Origin: Alcaligenes sp. SORT26
GTDB taxonomy: Bacteria; Pseudomonadota; Gammaproteobacteria; Burkholderiales; Burkholderiaceae_B
Assembly (NCBI RefSeq): GCF_017377875.1
Contig: NZ_CP070975.1
Coordinates: forward strand, 2,170,001 to 2,234,000
Direction of reading: 5' to 3'
DNA: 64,000 nucleotides
Shown: positions 54,735 through 61,509 of the stretch, piece by piece
Layout of the letters: each line of letters starts with the position of its first letter
Position numbering within the stretch: the stretch's first letter is position 1
Notes under the pieces: generated by a model
Seen by the model: the letters and a program-made list of their open reading frames with translations, nothing else
Databases searched by the model: none
Told to the model about the DNA's origin: nothing
Program-made: the position numbers and the translations under genes

Positions 54735-55289
54735 ATGTCCCGTCCACGCACTGAAATCGATGAAAACGGTTACGACCGCCCCAGCAAATCGCAGGTAAAA
54801 CGCGAGATGCACGCTCTGCTTGATCTAGGCAAACGCCTGATCGAGCTCTCGGACGACCGACTCAAACAACTTGATCTGGGTGAGCCTTTGATGGCCGCCA
54901 TCAAGGATGCCAAGCGCATCAGCCCGACGGCCCGCGAAGGTCGCCGCCGTCAAATCCACTATGTGGGCAAGCTGATGCGCAATGTGGAACCGGAACCGAT
55001 CCTGAAACAACTGGATGTCTGGGAAAACGGCTCCAAGGAAGACACCCGTGCCATGCACAGGCTGGAAGCTCTGCGCGACCTGTTGTTGCGTGATGACGAC
55101 GCTCTGACCGAATTCATGAATGAATTTTCCGGCGCCGATATCCAGCAGTTGCGCACCCTGATTCGTGCTGCACGCAAAGAAGCGGAGAAAAATTCCACAC
55201 TGGTACAAGGCCAGGACCCACAGCGCAAGCATTACCGTGCCCTGTATCAGTACATCAAGACCTTGGTAGATCTTTCGGAGTCCGCATGA
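54735..55289 (+). CDS. yjgA: Ribosome-associated protein YjgA (DUF615)
   Basis: A 184-residue basic helical protein. ATG 54735 (MSRPRTE) is chosen over an in-frame TTG at 54705. [32 protein letters not shown] and [14 protein letters not shown] are family motifs. It associates with the 50S subunit during assembly. It overlaps the esterase start by four bases. Confidence 0.93.
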   Translation: MSRPRTEIDENGYDRPSKSQVKREMHALLDLGKRLIELSDDRLKQLDLGEPLMAAIKDAKRISPTAREGRRRQIHYVGKLMRNVEPEPILKQLDVWENGSKEDTRAMHRLEALRDLLLRDDDALTEFMNEFSGADIQQLRTLIRAARKEAEKNSTLVQGQDPQRKHYRALYQYIKTLVDLSESA

Positions 55290-55954
55290 ACCCTCTGCTT
55301 GAGTCGATTGAGATTGAAACCGGTGCCAATCCCCAGCACGCCGTTATCTGGCTGCATGGTCTGGGTGCCGATGGCCACGATTTTGCCCCTATAGTGCCCG
55401 AACTGGGCCTGCAAGATGCCCCCGCCATCCGTTTCATTTTCCCGCACGCCCCCATCCAGCCCGTCACGATTAACGGCGGCATGGCCATGCGTTCCTGGTA
55501 CGACATTTATGTTGCCGATCTGGTGCGTCACGAGGACGAAAGCGGCCTGCGTCAATCGCAGATCGAGGTGCAGAATCTGATCGCCCGCGAGAACGCCCGT
55601 GGCATCCCGACAGAAAACATTGTGCTGGCCGGCTTTTCGCAAGGCTGCGCCATGACGCTGCAAACCGGCTTGCGCTTGCCCGAACGTCTGGCAGGCATGC
55701 TCTGTCTGTCCGGTTATCTGCCCCTGGCCGCTGCGGTAGCCAAGGAGCGCCACCCGGCCAATCAGGACACACCCATTTTCATGGCTCATGGCAGTATGGA
55801 CCCGGTGGTGCCTCTGACCCGCGCAGAAGCCAGCCGTCAGCAGTTGGAAGCCATGGGCTATCAGGTGCAATGGAATGTGTATCCCATGCCCCACGCCGTC
55901 TGCCCGGAAGAAATCACGGCCATTGGCCAGTTCTTCAAGCAAGTACTGCGCTAA
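55286..55954 (+). CDS. Carboxylesterase/phospholipase of the alpha/beta-hydrolase family
   Basis: A 222-residue serine hydrolase. The nucleophile elbow is GFSQGCAM, the catalytic Asp lies in [11 protein letters not shown], and the His in [30 protein letters not shown] gives the oxyanion region. Relatives hydrolyse short esters and lysophospholipids. The ATGA overlap with yjgA shows coupling. Confidence 0.92.
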   Translation: MNPLLESIEIETGANPQHAVIWLHGLGADGHDFAPIVPELGLQDAPAIRFIFPHAPIQPVTINGGMAMRSWYDIYVADLVRHEDESGLRQSQIEVQNLIARENARGIPTENIVLAGFSQGCAMTLQTGLRLPERLAGMLCLSGYLPLAAAVAKERHPANQDTPIFMAHGSMDPVVPLTRAEASRQQLEAMGYQVQWNVYPMPHAVCPEEITAIGQFFKQVLR

Positions 55955-55967
55955 GTTCGCCACACAC

Positions 55968-56004
55968 AAAAAAACGCCGCTGTGATTACAGCGGCGTTTT
56001 TTTT
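55968..56004. terminator. Bidirectional terminator between esterase and CocE-type genes
   Basis: ACGCCGCTGT (55974-55983), loop GATT, ACAGCGGCGT (55988-55997), with A7 on the left and T8 on the right. Confidence 0.95.
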
Positions 56005-56023
56005 GGTTCTGGCCCGTACAGAC

Positions 56024-58102
56024 TTACTGATAGACCCGTGCAATACGGTCCTGCCACGTCTTTTCCCGGACCAAAACACCGTCCTGTTTCAGTACCCGAG
56101 TGAAGGTGAGGTAGAAATAGGATTCATCAGACTCGATCCTGGCCTGGGCCGACAAATCTATTTCCCTCCCCTGAATGGTAAAGACATTGCGCCGATCACC
56201 CTGATAACGCGCCTTGGCGGGCGTAGCATCGTTGACCTCCCAGCGATACATCTCCTCGGACCGGTACAAATTGTCATGCAGGACCCAGCTAAGCTCATTG
56301 CTGGTCGTAAAAATCGAATCGCCCGTCTCTTCGTTGCGGACACTGCTGAATACAGGGCCGTCGCCATCAATAGTGCGACCAAAAGGAGCCGCTTCGCTAG
56401 CCTGGGGTGGCGACATCACGCAAGCCTGCGTACCCTGCTGCCGTACCGGCACCACGGGCAAATCCACCCACGTATCGGAGCCCACGAACAGACTGGTCAC
56501 ACCGGGCGTAGGACTAGGCCAAACCATGGGGAACTGCGCATTGCTTACAGCCAAACGAATACGATGCCCCGGTTTGAAGCGCCACGTAGTGAAATGAATG
56601 GAGGTCTCCAGCTTGGTCGCCTCACCTGGCACCAAGGCTTGGGGTTCCAGGCGCGAAACACGCTGAGAGGGGTTGATAATTGCTCCGCTGACCAAAGACA
56701 CCTGACCATCCGGGGCCACATCTTCCAGCCGCACCGTCCATTGATAAAAAGGTGCATCAGCCGCGACCTTCAGGCGCACCTTGGGCATGCCCATGATTTC
56801 CATGGCCTCGGCCAAGGGTGCCGAGTCATAGACCAGGCTATGAGCATCGTCGGCAGACATATCCCCCGTCTGTTCACCCCACCAGCCACCACCCGCCAAG
56901 CCCGCTCCTGCCTTGTACTGCAAAGTCCGAGCCAAACCCGAGGCAGGTGAGATAGACTCCAGTTGAGGCCCAGCTTGAGGATGCAGGCGTTGAGTCCTCG
57001 CACCGTCTACCGGCCATTGCGGATCACAGCGCCAATAGCCGGGCACGGTTTTCAGGTCTGTTGCAGGTGCATGACCCGTGCGCATGAAGGCCATCCGGCG
57101 GGGTTCATCCAGCACCCCGGTATCTATGCCTTTGAGCCAGTAGTCCCACCAGCGCACCGCCTTCTCGCGCCACTCATAATTGGGACCTGGTGCTCCATAC
57201 TCCGGCCAGGCGTGATTCCAGGGGCCCATTTCCACAATCACAGGCGCCTTGGAGGTCCGACTGACATCCAGAGCGAAGTCACGGTAACCATCCAGCAAGC
57301 CCCCGATCAAATAAGCCGGAACTTCCAAAGGCTGTTTTTTGAAGGCCAGGGACTCGGCGCGCCAGAACTCGCCATCCTGCTGTTGGCGCAGCCAGGTGAA
57401 GATCCAGGGCTCGCGATCAAAACGGTTCTTGAAGTATTCCTCATCAATCCTATATTCCGGGCTCTGCGGCATGGCATTGTCGGTATCGATCTGGTGCGCA
57501 TAGGAGTCAATATGCAAGGCACCATCAATGTAGTGAACATCGTTGTAGAACAGATCGGTGGAGCCGTGCGCCGCAATAATGGCCTTGAGCGCAGGCGGCT
57601 TTCTGTGCGCCGTCATCAAGGAATTGAACGCGCTCCAGGACAAGCCATACATGCCCACCTTGCCATTGGACCAGCTCTTGCGGGACAACTGATCAATCAG
57701 CTCCTCAGCATCGGCAATCTCGGCGGACGAATACTCACTGACGGGGACAGGGCCAGTGCTGCCTCCGGTACCACGCACATCGACCCGAGCCAGCACATAG
57801 CCTCGCTTGGCAAAATAAGAACCGTAGTCGTAGTCACCCAGAGCGAAAAAATCGTCCTTGCGATAAGGCAGCATTTCCAGGATGACCGGGAAGGTTTCCC
57901 CTGCTGTTCTGGCTGATGGCCGATAGTAAGTTACCGCCAGCCGCACACCGTCCCTCATCTCCAGGCTGTCCTGCTCCATGGAAAACTCGTAGTGGGCCTT
58001 GTCTGATGTCACCGCAGTCTGTCCAGAGCAGCCTAACAGACCACCCACCAAGAACAAGCTGAACACCCATCGTTGCAAAACAGCCAGATTCAATCGCATC
58101 AT
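56024..58102 (-). CDS. CocE/NonD-family (S15) hydrolase lipoprotein
   Basis: A 692-residue lipoprotein. The lipobox LLGC puts the lipid on about Cys25. The alpha/beta-hydrolase part has VRGTGGSTGPVPVSEYS and the nucleophile GMYGLSWSAF. A helical cap follows, and the C-terminal jelly-roll (about 440-600) has RPGHRIRLAVSNAQFPM-like strands. The family cleaves acyl esters or X-Pro dipeptides. Lipid anchoring suggests a periplasmic or surface scavenger. It has no obvious operon partner. Confidence 0.86.
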   Translation of the reverse strand: MMRLNLAVLQRWVFSLFLVGGLLGCSGQTAVTSDKAHYEFSMEQDSLEMRDGVRLAVTYYRPSARTAGETFPVILEMLPYRKDDFFALGDYDYGSYFAKRGYVLARVDVRGTGGSTGPVPVSEYSSAEIADAEELIDQLSRKSWSNGKVGMYGLSWSAFNSLMTAHRKPPALKAIIAAHGSTDLFYNDVHYIDGALHIDSYAHQIDTDNAMPQSPEYRIDEEYFKNRFDREPWIFTWLRQQQDGEFWRAESLAFKKQPLEVPAYLIGGLLDGYRDFALDVSRTSKAPVIVEMGPWNHAWPEYGAPGPNYEWREKAVRWWDYWLKGIDTGVLDEPRRMAFMRTGHAPATDLKTVPGYWRCDPQWPVDGARTQRLHPQAGPQLESISPASGLARTLQYKAGAGLAGGGWWGEQTGDMSADDAHSLVYDSAPLAEAMEIMGMPKVRLKVAADAPFYQWTVRLEDVAPDGQVSLVSGAIINPSQRVSRLEPQALVPGEATKLETSIHFTTWRFKPGHRIRLAVSNAQFPMVWPSPTPGVTSLFVGSDTWVDLPVVPVRQQGTQACVMSPPQASEAAPFGRTIDGDGPVFSSVRNEETGDSIFTTSNELSWVLHDNLYRSEEMYRWEVNDATPAKARYQGDRRNVFTIQGREIDLSAQARIESDESYFYLTFTRVLKQDGVLVREKTWQDRIARVYQ

Positions 58103-58288
58103 TGTGTCCCCGGTATATGGCGCCAGCGGTGGCAGACACCATCTATTGATGCGGCGGCAGTCAGCGCTCCAGCGCCGACCTGCCTGCCATCACGACCGCA
58201 TCATAGTCTCGCCACCGTTGAGTGAATCGGGACATCAAGAAACAATTAAACGCTTACTTCCCTGCAGAACCAGCTAAACCGCCCGCCT
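58103..58288. other. Intergenic, no supported feature
   Basis: About 186 bases upstream of the CocE-type gene, presumably its promoter. No repeat or gene was seen. Confidence 0.35.
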
Positions 58289-60760
58289 TTAATCTGAACG
58301 ACGTGTCTCGCCCAGATCCAGCCAGACACGGCGCATGCTGGGATCCTCAGGGTCAGCATCATTCTGGAAACCCAAGCGCTTCATCAAGGCTTGCATGGGG
58401 GCATTGGAAGCCAGCACATAACCGTCTATATAGGTCAGCCCCTGCTCGGCGGCTGCCTGAATCAGGGCTTCCATCAAGGTGAACCCAAGACCACGCCGCT
58501 GCCAGGCATCCCCAATCACCAGGGCATACTCCGCCCCCCGGCCATCGCCATTACGCAGATAGTGGGCAAAGCCAATAATCTCGTCACGCGGATGGTTACG
58601 GTTGTCGGGATTAGGCGAGCGCACCGTCGCGATCAGCGCCAGCTCCCGGTCGTAGTCGATTCGGGTATAGCGGGACAACATGCGTGGTGTCAGTTCGCGC
58701 AGCATGGACACAAAGCGCATATAACGGCTTTCATCCGACAGGCCGCGCATGAAGGCTTGCAGCGCCTCGGCATCTTCCGGGCGGATAGGTCGCAAGGTCC
58801 AGCGCTGATCATCCTTGAACTGACGCCGCTCGATCAGATGACGCGGGTAAGGGTGAATCGCCATGTGACGATAGCCTGCCGTTTCGGGCAGCACCAGCAT
58901 GGACTGCTTGCTCAGGGAAATGGAAATGCTCTTGATGTACAGGCTGTTTTCACCCGCCATGATCGGGTCCAGAACGACACGACGTACGCCGGGCAGCTCG
59001 CTCATCAAGTCCGACAAACGCTCCAGCACCTGCAGAAGTTGCGTCAGCACCAAGGGCGTCAACTGCGAGGACAAGCTCTTGCGCCACAGCGGACTACGCT
59101 CAACCAACTGACGCGCCAAATAACGGTTCAGCGGTGGCAGCTCGACCGCCGGATAGGAAGAGGACAACCAATCCGCATGGTCTGCCCCGCCAAACACGGC
59201 ATAGGGCCCGAGCTTGTCGTCCGTCTCGAAACGCAGACCCATGGCTGGAACGTCGGGATCCGGTTGACCCTGATCGTGGGTGACACGCAGATCCACCACA
59301 GGCACGTGAAAGTAGCGCAGCAGATCTCGACACTCCTGCTCGCTGGCCTCGCGCCGTTCGCTTTGAATCTGACGTACCAGTTCGCGGGCCGGTTCCACTT
59401 CGGGCAAGGTTCCCAGCGGCAAGGGCGGCAAAGTTTGCTGCGACAAATGCTGGTTGTAGTGATAGCGGGCCAGCAGATCAAAGGCGTTGGCAGCCGTATC
59501 CGGAGTACGGAAAGCGGGGGTTCCTACCCCGTCCAGCAAATGACGCAAAGGCCGCATATCCGCATCACCAATCAGACACGTGATGATGGGTTTACGGGCA
59601 CTGGCCGATAGCATGGCCAGCTCTCGTGAGACCGCAGGCATATCGGCCAAGGGATCAGGGGTCAGCAAGACCAGTACCCCGTCGATATCCTTGTCATCCA
59701 GCAAGGTGGAGATAACCGAATCGATACGCATGGGCGTCAGCGGCACATAGGTCACCACCGGGTTTTGTACCTGATCACCAGGAGCCAGCAGATTATCCAG
59801 CGCACGTTGGGTCGAAGCAGACAGCTCCGGGCAAGTCACCGCCGCATCCGAGCCCAATACATCCAAAGCCATCTGCGCTGCGCCATTGCCATTGGAGAAC
59901 AAGGCAATACGCCGCCCTTTGGGACGACGGGTATAGACCAGCACTTTCAAGGCCGAAAACAACTGCACAAAATAACGAATGCGCACCGCGCCTACACGTC
60001 GCATCAAGGCATTGAACACCGCCTCGTGGGCCTCGCCCTGCTGACGCTGACCACCTACCTTCAAAACCACCACGGGCTTGACGGCTGCCACCGCGTGCAA
60101 AGCACTGGTAAAACGACGCGAGGCCGGTGTGTGTTCCAGATACAGCGCGATACTGTCAGTACGCGGGTCCATTGCCAGATATTCCAGCACCTCGGGCACA
60201 TCAATGACGGCCTCATCCCCGACCGACACAATGGCGGAAAAACCCAAACTGACATCATCCGCCCAGTCCATCAAGGCCGAGGTAATCGAGCGCGACTGGG
60301 ATACCAAGGCCACTCGCCCCGCCAAGGCCATTTGTGGCTCATGGCTAAGGTTGATACCCATATGTGGCCGCTGTATGCCGAACGCACGCGGCCCCAGCAC
60401 CAGGCAATTATTGATACGCGCCCAGGAGCGTGCATACACCATGTCTTCCATGGGATCGCGGGAGGCCAGGTTCGAGGGCAACAGCAGCACCACGCGCGGC
60501 TTGTGTACCCGGATGGCATCCAGAGCCTGCGGCAAACGCACCGGCTCAATACACACCAGCGCCAAATCCAGGCGCTGGGTATCGGTCAAGCCTTCCAGAC
60601 GGTCTGGCACCAGAACCTGCGTGGCCGTAATGCGCGCCTGGGTGATCCGTCCAGCCAGCCGAGCTGGCATATCCTTGATCAGCGGCAAGGGTAATGTGGA
60701 AACGACCAACACCGAACGGGGCTCAAACAATGCTGTCAGACGATGCCTTAGGGCTGCCAT
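58289..60760 (-). CDS. Pat-like protein: NDP-forming acyl-CoA synthetase-like domains fused to GNAT acetyltransferase
   Basis: An 823-residue fusion. A CoA-binding Rossmann region (about 10-130) and succinyl-CoA-ligase-like region (about 140-290, GRVALVSQSRSITSALMDWA) precede a remnant ATP-grasp domain (about 470-640). The GNAT domain (about 655-805) ends with AYALVIGDAWQRRGLGFTLME-like acetyl-CoA motifs (RRGLG). The SHTGALAG stretch that holds the catalytic His of active synthetases is shortened here to GQRQQGEAHEAVF, so ligase activity is unlikely. This matches protein lysine acetyltransferase Pat, where the large domain is regulatory. Confidence 0.85.
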   Translation of the reverse strand: MAALRHRLTALFEPRSVLVVSTLPLPLIKDMPARLAGRITQARITATQVLVPDRLEGLTDTQRLDLALVCIEPVRLPQALDAIRVHKPRVVLLLPSNLASRDPMEDMVYARSWARINNCLVLGPRAFGIQRPHMGINLSHEPQMALAGRVALVSQSRSITSALMDWADDVSLGFSAIVSVGDEAVIDVPEVLEYLAMDPRTDSIALYLEHTPASRRFTSALHAVAAVKPVVVLKVGGQRQQGEAHEAVFNALMRRVGAVRIRYFVQLFSALKVLVYTRRPKGRRIALFSNGNGAAQMALDVLGSDAAVTCPELSASTQRALDNLLAPGDQVQNPVVTYVPLTPMRIDSVISTLLDDKDIDGVLVLLTPDPLADMPAVSRELAMLSASARKPIITCLIGDADMRPLRHLLDGVGTPAFRTPDTAANAFDLLARYHYNQHLSQQTLPPLPLGTLPEVEPARELVRQIQSERREASEQECRDLLRYFHVPVVDLRVTHDQGQPDPDVPAMGLRFETDDKLGPYAVFGGADHADWLSSSYPAVELPPLNRYLARQLVERSPLWRKSLSSQLTPLVLTQLLQVLERLSDLMSELPGVRRVVLDPIMAGENSLYIKSISISLSKQSMLVLPETAGYRHMAIHPYPRHLIERRQFKDDQRWTLRPIRPEDAEALQAFMRGLSDESRYMRFVSMLRELTPRMLSRYTRIDYDRELALIATVRSPNPDNRNHPRDEIIGFAHYLRNGDGRGAEYALVIGDAWQRRGLGFTLMEALIQAAAEQGLTYIDGYVLASNAPMQALMKRLGFQNDADPEDPSMRRVWLDLGETRRSD

Positions 60761-61043
60761 GATTGTTCCGCCATAAGAAGATCACGCACCAAAATAATGA
60801 ATCCCCCATCTTAAGCACAGCCGCCCACAAATAAAAGGGACTTGGCTGGCTATCTCTGTCTTGCATCATCTGCCCGCTTTTTATCCTGCCGCAGGCCATT
60901 CATATACTTTCGTATAAACCCCATACGCCAATGCCTGGGCAAAAACGGCGCAAAGCCAGTCGCAAAGCCGCTTGCAGACCGTAAAATAACATCCGTTCGG
61001 AAAGCAGGACCTTTCGTTCTCTCTGACAGGAAAAACACACACT

Positions 61044-61100
61044 ATGTCCAGCGACGACAGTCGAAGAAAGATGCTGCACAGGCTCCTCAGACACCACTGA
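61044..61100 (+). CDS. Candidate 18-residue leader peptide upstream of mgtA
   Basis: ATG 61044 opens MSSDDSRRKMLHRLLRHH and stops at TGA 61098. An acidic DD pair followed by RRK resembles the layout of the Mg-sensing MgtL leader of enterics, in which an acidic stretch destabilises ribosomes. The Shine-Dalgarno sequence is weak (AGGA about 12 bases away). The idea rests on position and composition only. Confidence 0.3.
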   Translation: MSSDDSRRKMLHRLLRHH

Positions 61101-61152
61101 TCCACCGGGTCGTCTGCTGAAGTGGCTTGCGCAGCACGACCAGGAGCCACCC

Positions 61153-61371
61153 ATGCACCGCATTATTCATACTGGACCGATCCGGGTCTTTGCGCCTTGC
61201 CGATCGCCACTTGCTACACCGTGCCATACCGAGCGCACTGTCCCCAGCCATCGCCCCGCTCTTGCCTGGCGTATCAACACGGCCAGTCGCAAACCAGAAA
61301 TCCACTGGGTTGCAGACAGTGAAAAACCACCCTCAGCGCGAGTGTGGCGCTGCACCTTGCCCAGCCACTAA
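61153..61371 (+). CDS. Small basic protein or leader ORF upstream of mgtA
   Basis: A 72-codon frame with a good Shine-Dalgarno sequence (AGGAG six bases before ATG 61153). It is rich in Arg, Pro, His and Ser, with two Trp-containing stretches, LAWRINTASRKPEIHWVAD and ARVWRC. It is not recognised. The high proline content would slow ribosomes, which would suit a regulatory leader, but it could also be a small protein made with MgtA. The stop at 61371 is 138 bases before mgtA. Confidence 0.45.
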   Translation: MHRIIHTGPIRVFAPCRSPLATPCHTERTVPSHRPALAWRINTASRKPEIHWVADSEKPPSARVWRCTLPSH

Positions 61372-61422
61372 GCGCTGGCCTGACGCTGACTAAATAAATC
61401 CGCTTGTTCTTACCTTTAGTTT

Positions 61423-61444
61423 GCCGACCCTGAAACAGGTCGGC
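61423..61444 (+). promoter_or_regulatory. Hairpin 1 in the mgtA leader
   Basis: GCCGACC (61423-61429) pairs with GGTCGGC (61438-61444) across an 8-base loop. There is no T-run, so it is a leader structure rather than a simple terminator. Confidence 0.45.
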
Positions 61445-61450
61445 AGGACC

Positions 61451-61480
61451 TGCTGCGTCCGCCTTCAAGGACGGACAGCA
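61451..61480 (+). promoter_or_regulatory. Hairpin 2 in the mgtA leader
   Basis: TGCT plus GTCCG (GC bulge between) pairs with CGGAC plus AGCA, a 9-bp stem ending about 15 bases before the mgtA Shine-Dalgarno sequence. It could control ribosome access. Confidence 0.45.
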
Positions 61481-61509
61481 TTGTCACGCCTGTACCCCAG
61501 GAGCATTAC

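Larger units (their letters stand above)
60761..61509. promoter_or_regulatory. Long leader/promoter region of mgtA
   Basis: About 750 bases between the Pat-like gene and mgtA. It contains two candidate small ORFs (61044-61100 and 61153-61371) and two hairpins (61423-61444 and 61451-61480). The left part (60761-60900) should also hold the Pat-like promoter. Other overlapping frames on both strands look random. Confidence 0.5.

Noticed and set aside
60842-61120. Overlapping frames on both strands left of the mgtA leader ORFs
   Set aside because: Several mutually overlapping frames of similar length, none with a good start or domain.
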